Origin: DASUXA01 sp036378155
Lineage (GTDB): Bacteria; Actinomycetota; Actinomycetes; Mycobacteriales; Micromonosporaceae
NCBI GenBank assembly: GCA_036378155.1
Contig: DASUXA010000053.1
Coordinates: forward strand, 1-34,179
DNA length: 34,179 nucleotides
Direction of reading: 5' to 3'
Shown here: positions 25,384 through 33,002 of the stretch, in pieces
How the letters are laid out: each line of letters begins with the position of its first letter
Numbering within the stretch: the stretch's first letter is position 1
The notes under the pieces: model-generated
Database searches by the model: none
Told to the model about the DNA's origin: nothing
The model's input: the letters and a program-made list of their open reading frames with translations, nothing else
Made by a program: the position numbers and the translations under genes

Positions 25384-26379
25384 TCAGAATCGTGACCCGG
25401 TCGTCTCGCCGGTGGTCGCGACGGTACCGTCGGCGTTCGCCAATTTCGCGGCGACCCGCTCGGGCTTGGGCCAGCGGACATTGCTCACCCAGCCCAACTT
25501 TTCGAAGATCCAGATGGTGCGTGCGGTCGCGTCGATCTGCCCGCGCAGTACCCCGTGCCGGGCGCAGGTCGGGTCGGCGTGGTGCAGGTTGTGCCAGCTC
25601 TCGCCGAAGGACAGGATCGCCAGCGGCCAAAAGTTCGCCGCCCGGTCGCCTTCGCGGGTCTCGAACGGGCGCTCGCCGACCACGTGGCACACCGAGTTGA
25701 TCGCCCAGGTGACGTGGTGCAGCAGCGCGATGCGTACCAGCCCGCCCCAGAAGAACGCGGTCAGCGCGCCCTGCCAGGACCAGGAGATCAACCCGCCGGC
25801 CAGCGTGGGCAGCGCGACGGACGCGATCACGATCAACCCGAACAGCTTGTCGACGCGCTGGATGTCGCGGTCCGCGACCAGGTCCGGGGCGAACCGGGAC
25901 CGGTTCGACATCTCCCGTTGGAACAGCCAGCCGACGTGCGCGTAGAACATGCCCTTGGTCAGTCCGCCCAGGCTCGTCCCGTACCGCCACGGCGAGTGCG
26001 GGTCGCCTTCCACGTCGGAGAACGCGTGGTGCCGCCGGTGGTCGGCGACCCACTGCGTCGGCGCGCCCTCCACGGACAGCGAGCCCGCCACCGCGAGCGC
26101 GACGCGCAGCCAGCGCTTCGCCTTGAACGACCCGTGGGTCAGGTACCGGTGGAAGCCGACCGTCACACCGAGCCCGGAGACCACGTACATCACTGTCGCG
26201 ATGGCGACGTCGGTCCAGGACAGCCAGCCGCCCCAGGCGACCGGGACGGCGACGATCAGGGCGACGAACGGGACGATCACGAACGCCCACAGGGCGATCA
26301 GGATGCCGGTCGACTGCCGGCCGTCGGTGAGCGGCTTCGCCGCGGGGGTTCGGGTCGGGCGGATGAGAGCTGTGGTCAT
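25384..26379 (-). CDS. Acyl-CoA desaturase (delta-9-type fatty acid desaturase)
   Basis: 331-residue membrane diiron desaturase that introduces a double bond into acyl chains. Three histidine boxes are intact: HRYLTH (77-82), HRRHH (114-118) and HNLHH (263-267), with four hydrophobic helices around them. ATG 26379 follows GAGG at 6 nt. It is the first gene of a probable operon with the TetR regulator. A cluster of CCGTAA/TTACGG half-sites about 40 nt upstream is a likely operator. Electrons would come from a ferredoxin/oxidoreductase encoded elsewhere. Confidence 0.95.
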   Translation of the reverse strand: MTTALIRPTRTPAAKPLTDGRQSTGILIALWAFVIVPFVALIVAVPVAWGGWLSWTDVAIATVMYVVSGLGVTVGFHRYLTHGSFKAKRWLRVALAVAGSLSVEGAPTQWVADHRRHHAFSDVEGDPHSPWRYGTSLGGLTKGMFYAHVGWLFQREMSNRSRFAPDLVADRDIQRVDKLFGLIVIASVALPTLAGGLISWSWQGALTAFFWGGLVRIALLHHVTWAINSVCHVVGERPFETREGDRAANFWPLAILSFGESWHNLHHADPTCARHGVLRGQIDATARTIWIFEKLGWVSNVRWPKPERVAAKLANADGTVATTGETTGSRF

Positions 26380-26415
26380 CTGTACCTCGCGCGGAAACTG
26401 GTTACGCCTACGTCA

Positions 26416-26435
26416 CCGTAACTTACGGAACCGTA
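26416..26435 (-). promoter_or_regulatory. Overlapping operator palindromes upstream of the desaturase gene
   Basis: CCGTAA-C-TTACGG (26416-26428) is a perfect palindrome and overlaps a second one, TACGG-AA-CCGTA (26424-26435), giving three alternating half-sites 37 to 56 nt before the start codon. GTTACG at 26401 and CCGTTAC at 26454 are further partial copies. The size and symmetry fit a TetR dimer or pair of dimers; the TetR gene of the same operon is the natural candidate. Confidence 0.55.
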
Positions 26436-26594
26436 GTTTGCACTTGGTCAGTTCCGTTACCCACGTCCCGCCCGGTCAAGCATGCGAACGACGATCGCCG
26501 AGGGTTTTCGGGCGAAGAGCGGCAATTCTCCAGTACCCCGGTCGGACGTGCACCCCGCAGCGCGCAGTCGCGAGCGGTATGAGCAGCCCCGGCG

Positions 26595-26634
26595 GTACAC
26601 CGCTGGTGGTGTGACCACACCACCAGCGGTGTAC
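26595..26634. repeat. Perfect 19-bp inverted repeat with 2-nt loop
   Basis: GTACACCGCTGGTGGTGTG (26595-26613) and its exact complement (26616-26634). It is 150 nt beyond the minus-strand protease stop, behind the proximal hairpin, and about 215 nt upstream of the desaturase start. It may be a second terminator insulating the desaturase promoter or a mobile palindromic element. Apart from the two hairpins and the operators, I see nothing in 26380-26783. Confidence 0.55.
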
Positions 26635-26722
26635 GAGTGCCGCGGCATACCCGAGCCCGGGGCGGTGCCGCGCGATCCCGCGGGTCCCAGGCGGTCGCGT
26701 GGCGGTACCGGGCGGCCCCGAG

Positions 26723-26756
26723 CCGGGCGGCGCGGCGGCACCGCCGCGCCGCCCGG
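26723..26756 (-). terminator. Hairpin terminator of the secreted protease gene
   Basis: CCGGGCGGCGCGGCGG (26723-26738) pairs perfectly with 26741-26756 around a 2-nt loop, starting 27 nt after the minus-strand stop codon at 26784. The stem is entirely G/C. Confidence 0.7.
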
Positions 26757-26783
26757 TGTGCGAGGCAGCCGGTCGAGCCGACT

Positions 26784-28349
26784 TCAGCTCAGGGTCAGCG
26801 CGGTGTCGTCGATGACGAACGAGGTCTGCAGCGAGGAGTCCTCGGTACCGGTGAACTTCACCGTCACGGTCTGCCCCGCCATCGAGGAGACGTCGTAGCT
26901 CTTCTGCACGTACCCGGAGGATTGGTTCAGGTTCGACAGGGTGGCGAGCGTCGCCGAGCCGACCTGGACGGTCAGCTTGTCGTAGGCGGTGCTGCTCGTC
27001 GTCTCCGAGGTGTCGATGTGTACCCAGAAGGTGAGCACGGCGTGGCAGCCGGCCGGGATCGACACCGACTGGGACAGCGTGTCGGTGTGCGACGTGCCGT
27101 ACCCGTCCAGCCAGGCGTCCCAGGTACCGGAGTGGGTGGGCTCACCCGACGAGCCGTACTGACCGATCACTCCGGACGTCGACGACCAGCTCACGTTGCC
27201 CGATTCGAAGCCCGGGTTGGCGAGCTGCTGCCCGCTGCACCCGCCGCCACCGCCGCCGCCTGTGCCGACGGTCCAGCCGATGCCGATGGCGCCCGCCGCG
27301 CCGGTCGAGTCGGTCACCGTGATCGTGCTGGTCGTGGTCTGTGCGGTGGTCGGGGTACCGGAGATCACCCCGGTGCTGGAGTTGATCGTCAGACCGGCGG
27401 GCAGCCCGGTCGCCGAGTAGGTCAGCGTCGCGCCGCCCGACGAGGACGCCTGGATCTGCAGCGAGACCGGCGTGCCGACGGTGGCGGACTCGCTGCCCGG
27501 GTTGGTGACCGTGACGGTGTTACCGCTGCCGGCGGGCTTGGTGAGCAGGCAGCCGCTGATCGACAGGTTGATCGTGTTGGTCGAGGTGAGGCAGGTGGTG
27601 AACCAGTACGTCTCCTGCCCGTAGCTCTGACCCTGGGTCGCCGTGGTGTTGCCGTCGGCGTCCACCTCGCACGGGTTGTTCAGCGTGCACATCTGACCGT
27701 TGTCGTTACCGGTGTTGTTGATACCGACGATCCTGCCGGTGGCGGTGTCGACGATCGGCGATCCGGACGTGCCGTGGGTCGGGTTGCAGCCGCTGTTGTA
27801 CCGGATGGAATCGCGCCAGGTCCACTGGTCTTCCTTCAGCACGTTCACGAAGCCGTTGATCGAGCAGTTCCAGATCTGCTTCCAGTACCCGGACGGAATG
27901 CTGACCGCCGTTCCGTTCGCCGGATGGGTGTTCGACAGGGTCAGCGCGGTCACGCCGTACTTGCTCCTGATCGCGGCGAAGGTGTCGGTCAACCGGTACA
28001 GCGAGACGTCCGTGTTGGTCATCGTGGCGTAGATCAGCAGATCCGCCCGTACCGTGCCGAGCGTGTTGCCCGAGGAGTCGAGCAGGCTGCCGGACCGGGA
28101 ACTGGAGACGTTCTGCAGCACCTGTCCGGCGCTGGGCATGCCGCCCTCGTAGCAGTGGCCGTTGGTGAGCATCAGGGCGCGGTCGGTGTCGACCGAGGTC
28201 GGGTACCGCACCAGGGCGGCGGAGCAGTTGTTCAGGGCGATGGTCGCGGCGAGGCCGCCGGAGGTGGCGGCGTGGGCGGGGGCGGCGCCGATGAGTACGG
28301 CGCCGACGAGGGCGATCGATCCGAGCCCGGCAGCCAGTCGTCTGCGCAC
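26784..28349 (-). CDS. Secreted trypsin-like serine protease with Ig-like and C-terminal accessory domains
   Basis: 521 residues. A Sec signal peptide (RRR, then a hydrophobic stretch, APAHA cut after residue 27) leads to a chymotrypsin-fold protease: His65 in LTNGHCY, Asp114 in TNTDVSLYRL, Ser195 in GTSGSP, with several Cys pairs. Residues about 275-357 form a putative Ig/He_PIG module (LTYSATGLPAGLTINSSTGVISGTPTT). A seven-Gly linker (363-370) precedes a C-terminal domain (375-521) beginning LANPGFESGNVSW, resembling jelly-roll carbohydrate- or cell-surface-binding modules. GTG 28349 is chosen because AAGGGAG lies 6 nt upstream and because this start gives a clean signal peptide. Role: extracellular proteolysis; the substrate is unknown. 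The gene is monocistronic and has its own terminator. Confidence 0.9.
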   Translation of the reverse strand: MRRRLAAGLGSIALVGAVLIGAAPAHAATSGGLAATIALNNCSAALVRYPTSVDTDRALMLTNGHCYEGGMPSAGQVLQNVSSSRSGSLLDSSGNTLGTVRADLLIYATMTNTDVSLYRLTDTFAAIRSKYGVTALTLSNTHPANGTAVSIPSGYWKQIWNCSINGFVNVLKEDQWTWRDSIRYNSGCNPTHGTSGSPIVDTATGRIVGINNTGNDNGQMCTLNNPCEVDADGNTTATQGQSYGQETYWFTTCLTSTNTINLSISGCLLTKPAGSGNTVTVTNPGSESATVGTPVSLQIQASSSGGATLTYSATGLPAGLTINSSTGVISGTPTTAQTTTSTITVTDSTGAAGAIGIGWTVGTGGGGGGGCSGQQLANPGFESGNVSWSSTSGVIGQYGSSGEPTHSGTWDAWLDGYGTSHTDTLSQSVSIPAGCHAVLTFWVHIDTSETTSSTAYDKLTVQVGSATLATLSNLNQSSGYVQKSYDVSSMAGQTVTVKFTGTEDSSLQTSFVIDDTALTLS

Positions 28350-28488
28350 GGGGGCTCCCTTCAGGGGTGCGGGGCGCCGACCTCGAGGGAGCACCGGGCA
28401 GACCGAGGTGACCAGCCCCCGGTCGAGCGCCGGTTCAGCGGGGGTACGGGAGGTCGACGGGGGTGACGACCTCGTGAGTGGGAATGCA

Positions 28489-28539
28489 TCGATGTGTCTG
28501 CGTGGAAGGAACGGTCACATCGAAAGGTTTGATTGTCAA
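28489..28539 (-). promoter_or_regulatory. Putative promoter with dyad upstream of the protease gene
   Basis: On the minus strand a consensus -35 TTGACA lies at 28539-28534. A perfect 8-bp inverted repeat, TCGATGTG (28489-28496) and CACATCGA (28516-28523), overlaps where the -10 would be; the -10 itself is weak. This implies a 5' leader of about 150 nt. The remaining 28350-28740 shows no gene. Confidence 0.35.
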
Positions 28540-28712
28540 CCCGACCGTGGCTCCAGCTCGTCGCATGGGCGCGCACCAGCGCGGACACGGCGCTCGGAGG
28601 TAGATGGGCGCGCTCGGTCGGGGGCGTGCGGGTCTGCTCGCCGACGTACCGCGGGCGTGGTGCGACCCGTCACCGACGGGGCGTCTCGGGACGGTACTGT
28701 ATAGACGCGGCA

Positions 28713-28729
28713 GGACACCGATAGTGTCC
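28713..28729 (+). promoter_or_regulatory. Hairpin-forming dyad just upstream of tRNA-Gln
   Basis: GGACAC and GTGTCC flank CGATA, 11 nt before the tRNA 5' end, with TATAGA at 28700-28705 as a possible -10 element. It may lie in the promoter or 5' leader of the tRNA. Confidence 0.3.
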
Positions 28730-28740
28730 GCTTTGGGTAG

Positions 28741-28811
28741 TCCCGGGTCGTCTAATGGCAGGACGTCAGGTTTTGGTCCTGATTATAGGGGTTCGAATCC
28801 TCTCCCGGGAG
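28741..28811 (+). tRNA. tRNA-Gln (anticodon UUG)
   Basis: A full cloverleaf can be drawn. The acceptor stem is TCCCGGG with CCCGGGA (28804-28810) and discriminator G28811. The D arm is GTCTAATGGCAGGAC. The anticodon stem TCAGG/CCTGA holds the loop TTTTGGT, so the anticodon is TTG. The T arm contains GGTTCGAATCC. CCA is not fully encoded (the 3' bases are CAA). Its place before glmU is conserved in actinomycetes. Confidence 0.93.
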
Positions 28812-28931
28812 CAATGCGTCCCGTCCGCAGGCTCGTTCGGCTGCGAGCAAAGGACCGCCTCGGCTGCGTCGGGCAACTCGTACTGATTAGCATGAGCCGG
28901 GCGCACCGCCGGATGCCGAGGGGAGCAACAC

Positions 28932-30425
28932 GTGAACCCGTCCCGTACGGTGATCATCCTCGCCGCTGGCGAGGGGAAGCGGATGAAGTCGTCGCTGCCG
29001 AAGGTGCTCCATCCGTTGCTCGGTCGCACCCTCGTCGGGCATGTACTCGCGGCAGCCGACCCGATCTCCGCCGAGCGCACCCTCGTCGTGGTCGGTCACG
29101 GCGCCGACCTGGTACGCGAGCATCTCGCCGAGACCGCCCCGCACGCCACTCCGGTCCTGCAGGCCGAGCAGCATGGGACCGGGCACGCGGTACGCGTCGC
29201 GCTGTCCGCCGCGCCCGAGGCGAGCGGGACGATCGTGGTGCTCAACGGCGACGTTCCGCTGCTGCGCCCCGAGACGCTGCTCGACCTGGTCGGCGCGCAC
29301 GAGGCGGCGGGCGCCGCGGCGACGGTGCTCACCGCCGAGGTCGCCGACCCGAGCGGGCTGGGTCGCATCGTCCGCCACGGCGACCGGCTGGACCGCATCG
29401 TCGAGGAACGTGACGCGACCCCGGAGGAGCGGGCCATCCGGGAGATCAACGCCGGGGTGTACGCGTTCGACGCGAGCCTGCTGCGCGACGCGCTGGGCAA
29501 GTTGTCCACCGACAACGACCAGGGCGAGGAATACCTCACCGAGGTCTTCGGGATCTTCGCCGCGAACGGACATCCGGTGGTGGTCCACGAGGCGGCGGAC
29601 GCGACCGAGACCCTCGGCTGCAACGATCGCGCCCAGTTGGCGGGGCTACGGGCGCTCCTGCGCGACCGGGTGAACGAGGACCTGATGCTGTCCGGCGTCT
29701 CGATCATGGACCCGACGACGACCTGGATCGACGTCACCGTCTCGATCGCGCGCGACGTGACCGTCGAGCCGAACACCCACCTGCGCGGTACCACCTCGAT
29801 CGACGGGGGCGCCCTGGTCGGTCCGGACACCACGCTGATCGACACCGAGGTCGCAGCGGGCGCGAGCGTGGTACGGGCGCACGCCGTCGGGGCGAGGATC
29901 GGACCCGGCGCGAGCGTCGGCCCGTACGCCTACCTGCGCCCCGGCAGCGAGCTGGGTCGCAAGGCGAAGGTCGGTACCTTCGTCGAAACCAAGAACGCGC
30001 AGCTCGGTGAGGGCACGAAGGTGCCGCACCTGTCGTACGTCGGCGACGCCACCATCGGCGAGCACACCAACATCGGCGCGGCGACGGTGTTCGTGAACTA
30101 CGACGGTGTCGCCAAGCACCGCACGGTGATCGGCAGCCATGCGCGTACCGGGGCGGACAACATGTTCGTCGCGCCGGTAGAGGTCGGTGACGGGGCGTAC
30201 ACCGGCGCGGGCACGGTGGTGCGGCGGAACGTTCCGCCCGGCGCGCTGTCGGTGTCCGGCGGACCGCAGCGCATCCTCGACGGCTGGGTGATGAGCCGGC
30301 GCCCCGGTACACCCGCGGCTGAGGCGGCGCAACGGGCCAGGGCGGCGAAGTCGGGTGAGGCAGCGCACCCGGGACGGGCTCCGGATGAGGCGCCGAACGC
30401 CTCGGGTGATACTGCTACCGAGTAG
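28932..30425 (+). CDS. glmU: Bifunctional GlmU (GlcNAc-1-P uridyltransferase / GlcN-1-P acetyltransferase)
   Basis: 497 residues making UDP-N-acetylglucosamine for peptidoglycan. The N-terminal nucleotidyltransferase domain has LAAGEGKRMKSSLPKVLHPL and QAEQHGTGHAV; the C-terminal half is a left-handed beta-helix of hexapeptide repeats with the acetyl-CoA site (GPYAYLRPGSELGRKAKVGTFVE and NYDG, KHRT). The last 45 residues are an Ala/Glu-rich tail common in actinobacteria. GTG 28932 follows GAGGGGAG. It is followed by prs after 31 nt. Confidence 0.97.
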   Translation: MNPSRTVIILAAGEGKRMKSSLPKVLHPLLGRTLVGHVLAAADPISAERTLVVVGHGADLVREHLAETAPHATPVLQAEQHGTGHAVRVALSAAPEASGTIVVLNGDVPLLRPETLLDLVGAHEAAGAAATVLTAEVADPSGLGRIVRHGDRLDRIVEERDATPEERAIREINAGVYAFDASLLRDALGKLSTDNDQGEEYLTEVFGIFAANGHPVVVHEAADATETLGCNDRAQLAGLRALLRDRVNEDLMLSGVSIMDPTTTWIDVTVSIARDVTVEPNTHLRGTTSIDGGALVGPDTTLIDTEVAAGASVVRAHAVGARIGPGASVGPYAYLRPGSELGRKAKVGTFVETKNAQLGEGTKVPHLSYVGDATIGEHTNIGAATVFVNYDGVAKHRTVIGSHARTGADNMFVAPVEVGDGAYTGAGTVVRRNVPPGALSVSGGPQRILDGWVMSRRPGTPAAEAAQRARAAKSGEAAHPGRAPDEAPNASGDTATE

Positions 30426-30456
30426 GCGCGCAGCGGACCGGGGGAGTGGCGCAGGC

Positions 30457-31437
30457 ATGGGCGGCATCGTGGCGGAGAACCGCAAGACTCTGATGCTCTT
30501 CTCGGGCCGGGCGTTCCCCGAGTTGGCCGAGGAGATCGGCCAGGTGCTGGGTGTCGCGCCGACGCCGACCGACGCGTACGACTTCGCCAACGGCGAGATC
30601 TTCGTGCGGTACAAGGAGTCGGTGCGCGGCTCCGACGCGTTCGTGGTCCAGTCGATGTCCCAGCCGGTCAACGAGTGGCTGGTCGAGTCGCTGATCATGG
30701 TGGATGCGTTGAAGCGCGGCTCCGCCAAGCGGATCACCGTGGTACTGCCGTTCTACCCGTACTCCCGTCAGGACAAGAAGCACCGCGGGCGCGAGCCGAT
30801 CTCGGCTCGGCTGATGGCCGACCTGTACAAGACCGCCGGGGCGAACCGGATTCTCACCGTCGACCTGCACACCGCGCAGATCCAGGGGTTCTTCAACGGA
30901 CCGGTGGACCACCTGTTCGCGATGGACCTGCTCGCGACCTATGTCGAGGACCGGTACGCGGGCCGCCCGATGACGGTCGTCGCCCCGGACTCCGGTCGGG
31001 TGCGGGTCGCCGAGCGGTGGACCGACCGGCTCGGCGGCTGCCCGTTGGCGTTCATCCACAAGACCCGTGACCCGCTCAAGCCGAACCAGGTGGTGGCGAA
31101 CCGCGTGGTCGGCGAGGTCGAGGGCCGCACCTGCCTGATCGTCGACGACATGATCGACACAGGCGGCACGATCACCAAGGCGGCGGACATCCTGTACGAC
31201 TCGGGCGCGGCTGAGGTGCTGGTCGCCGCGACCCACGCGGTGCTGTCCGACCCGGCGACCGAGCGGCTGAAGAACAGCCGGATCAGCGAGATCGTGGTGA
31301 CCAACACCCTGCCGCTGCCGCCGGAGAAGCACCTCGACAAGATCACCGTACTGTCGATCGCCCCGTTGATCGCCCGCGCGATCCGCGAAGTCTTCGACGA
31401 CGGCTCGGTGACCACCCTGTTCGGCGGGTTGAGCTAG
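30457..31437 (+). CDS. prs: Ribose-phosphate pyrophosphokinase (PRPP synthetase)
   Basis: 326 residues; transfers pyrophosphate from ATP to ribose-5-phosphate to make PRPP for nucleotide, His and Trp synthesis. Signatures: FANGEIFVRYKESVRG, the flexible loop YSRQDKKHRGREPISARL, TVDLHTAQIQGFF and the PRPP loop CLIVDDMIDTGGT. ATG 30457 has GGGGAG about 10 nt upstream; GTG 30469 is a possible alternative. A hairpin terminator follows at 31459. Confidence 0.97.
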   Translation: MGGIVAENRKTLMLFSGRAFPELAEEIGQVLGVAPTPTDAYDFANGEIFVRYKESVRGSDAFVVQSMSQPVNEWLVESLIMVDALKRGSAKRITVVLPFYPYSRQDKKHRGREPISARLMADLYKTAGANRILTVDLHTAQIQGFFNGPVDHLFAMDLLATYVEDRYAGRPMTVVAPDSGRVRVAERWTDRLGGCPLAFIHKTRDPLKPNQVVANRVVGEVEGRTCLIVDDMIDTGGTITKAADILYDSGAAEVLVAATHAVLSDPATERLKNSRISEIVVTNTLPLPPEKHLDKITVLSIAPLIARAIREVFDDGSVTTLFGGLS

Positions 31438-31458
31438 CCGCGCCACGGTGCGCGCCCG

Positions 31459-31495
31459 CGACGCTGGCCCGGCGCGGGAGCGCCGACCAGCGTCG
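31459..31495 (+). terminator. Hairpin terminator after prs
   Basis: CGACGCTGG (31459-31467) pairs with CCAGCGTCG (31487-31495); an inner stem CGGCGC/GCGCCG (31470-31485) extends it with a 4-nt loop. It begins 21 nt past the prs stop and separates prs from the rplY leader. Confidence 0.65.
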
Positions 31496-31511
31496 GGTAA
31501 GCTACTGCGGT

Positions 31512-31613
31512 TGCCACGGCGAGGGCGCCACACGGGCCGCCGCAGACGGCCGGTCGAGGTGCCGTGATCGACGCGGTGCTCGGGCTTGTGCCCTGATGCG
31601 CCCTCGCCCGGCA
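31512..31613 (+). promoter_or_regulatory. Candidate structured 5' leader of rplY
   Basis: A long-range stem is closed by GGCGAGGGCGC (31518-31528) and GCGCCCTCGCC (31598-31608), a perfect 11-bp pairing, with TGCC/GGCA extending it outward (31512-31515, 31610-31613). Inside are smaller hairpins, GGCCG/CGGCC (31535-31551) and GGGC/GCCC with a TTGT loop (31582-31593). The structure ends about 30 nt before the rplY ribosome binding site. It may be an autoregulatory r-protein leader; the fold was drawn by eye. Confidence 0.45.
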
Positions 31614-31658
31614 CCGCCAGCCGACTTCCGCCGCAGACGAAACATCAGGAGTACTTCC

Positions 31659-32297
31659 GTGTCCGAGGTCAAGATCAGCGCCGAACCCCGTACCGAGTTC
31701 GGGAAGGGTGGAGCCCGCCGCACGCGTCGGGCCGGGAAGGTGCCCGCCGTGCTGTACGGCCACGGCGAGAAGCCCAAGCACATCGCGCTGCCCGCGCGCG
31801 AGTTCGCCGCCGCGATCCGGCACGGCGGCATGACTCAGGTCTTCGACATCCAGATCACCGACGGCAGCAGCGCCCTGGCGCTGCCCAAGGCGATTCAGCG
31901 CGACCCGATCAAGGACACGTACGAGCACGTGGACCTGGTGATCGTGCGCCGGGGTGAGAAGGTCACCGTCGAGGTACCGGTGGTGCTGACCGGCGAAGCC
32001 GCGCCCAGCACCCTGGTGATCCACGAGCACGACCGGCTGGCGGTACAAGGCGACGCGACCACCCTGCCGGAGCACGTCGAGGTGTCGATCGACGGTCTGG
32101 AAGTCGGTGCCCAGGTGACCGCCGCCGACGTACGGCTGCCCCAGGGCGTCGAGTTGGCCGCCGATCCCAACCTGATCGTCGCCGTGATCTCGGCTGCGCC
32201 GACCGCCGCCGAACTGGAGGGCGAGGTGCCGGAGGCTGCCGAGGCCGAGGGCGTCGCCGAGGAGGCGGAGGAGGCCGCCGAGGCGGCTCAGCCCTGA
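31659..32297 (+). CDS. rplY: 50S ribosomal protein L25/CTC (5S rRNA-binding)
   Basis: 212 residues, the long CTC/TL5 form: an N-terminal L25 domain (about 1-95, with TEFGKGGARRTRRAGKVPAVLYG and the 5S-binding residues), a C-terminal beta-rich TL5 domain (about 96-180) and an acidic Ala/Glu-rich tail from about 185 on. GTG 31659 has CAGGAG 7 nt upstream; a longer frame to 31596 would add residues from the leader and is rejected. It sits between prs and pth as usual in actinobacteria and is followed by a hairpin. Confidence 0.96.
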   Translation: MSEVKISAEPRTEFGKGGARRTRRAGKVPAVLYGHGEKPKHIALPAREFAAAIRHGGMTQVFDIQITDGSSALALPKAIQRDPIKDTYEHVDLVIVRRGEKVTVEVPVVLTGEAAPSTLVIHEHDRLAVQGDATTLPEHVEVSIDGLEVGAQVTAADVRLPQGVELAADPNLIVAVISAAPTAAELEGEVPEAAEAEGVAEEAEEAAEAAQP

Positions 32298-32311
32298 GTC
32301 GTACCATCACC

Positions 32312-32342
32312 AGGCGGCCGGAGCTTCACGCGCCGGCCGCCT
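32312..32342 (+). terminator. Hairpin terminator of rplY
   Basis: AGGCGGCCGG (32312-32321) pairs exactly with CCGGCCGCCT (32333-32342) around an 11-nt loop, 14 nt after the stop codon and 24 nt before pth. It probably attenuates rather than abolishes read-through into pth. Confidence 0.6.
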
Positions 32343-32366
32343 CTGTCATGTCCGCAAGGGGTGTCC

Positions 32367-32951
32367 ATGTCGCACGCGCCGTGGCTGGTCGTCGGGCTCG
32401 GCAACCCCGGACCGGGGTACGCGAAGAACCGGCACAACGTCGGATTCATGGTGGTCGACCTGCTGGCTGGGCGGCTCGGCGCGCGGTTCGGGCGGCAGCG
32501 TAGGGCGGTCGCGGAGACCGCCGAAGGGCACCTCGGCATCGGCGGGCCGAAGCTCGTGCTGGTCAAGCCGATGGCGTTCATGAACCTGTCCGGCGGTCCG
32601 GTCGCCGCCCTCGCCGGTTTCTACAAGGTGCCGCCCGAGCAGATCGTCGCGGTCCACGACGAGCTCGACATCCCGTACGGACAGGTGCGGCTCAAGCTCG
32701 GCGGCGGCGAGGGCGGGCACAACGGGCTGCGCTCGATGTCGAAGTCCCTGTCGACAAAGGACTACCTGCGGGTACGGGTCGGTATCGGGCGCCCGCCGGG
32801 TCGGCAGGACCCCGCGGATTTCGTCCTGTCCGACTTCTCCGCGACCGAGCGCAAGGAACTGGACTTCGTCGTCGACCGTGCCGCGGACGCGGTGGAGTCG
32901 CTGATCACCCGCGGGCTCGAGGCCACCCAGAACGCCTTCCACGCACCGTGA
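32367..32951 (+). CDS. pth: Peptidyl-tRNA hydrolase
   Basis: 194 residues; releases tRNA from peptidyl-tRNA that drops off the ribosome. Family motifs: LVVGLGNPGPGYAKNRHNVGFMV (catalytic His and substrate Asn), LVKPMAFMNLSG, HDELDIPYGQVRLKLGGGEGGHNGLRSM and YLRVRVGIGRPP. ATG 32367 has AAGGGG 6 nt upstream; GTG 32361 is too close to that ribosome binding site. A terminator separates it from rplY. Confidence 0.97.
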   Translation: MSHAPWLVVGLGNPGPGYAKNRHNVGFMVVDLLAGRLGARFGRQRRAVAETAEGHLGIGGPKLVLVKPMAFMNLSGGPVAALAGFYKVPPEQIVAVHDELDIPYGQVRLKLGGGEGGHNGLRSMSKSLSTKDYLRVRVGIGRPPGRQDPADFVLSDFSATERKELDFVVDRAADAVESLITRGLEATQNAFHAP

Positions 32952-32990
32952 CGTTGTCGCCACCCCTCCCGTTCCGGACCTGTTCCCGAC

Positions 32991-32996
32991 TACCCT
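32991..32996 (+). promoter_or_regulatory. -10 element upstream of the small ORF and cysQ
   Basis: TACCCT ends 6 nt before ATG 33003, the same geometry as at 13965 and 16495, which suggests a leaderless transcript starting at that ATG. No convincing -35 is seen. Confidence 0.35.
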
Positions 32997-33002
32997 GACG
33001 GC

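Noticed and set aside
31596..31658. N-terminal extension of L25 beginning at ATG 31596
   Set aside because: A strong ribosome binding site precedes GTG 31659, and the extension is encoded by the 3' strand of the predicted leader stem with no match to L25 N-termini.
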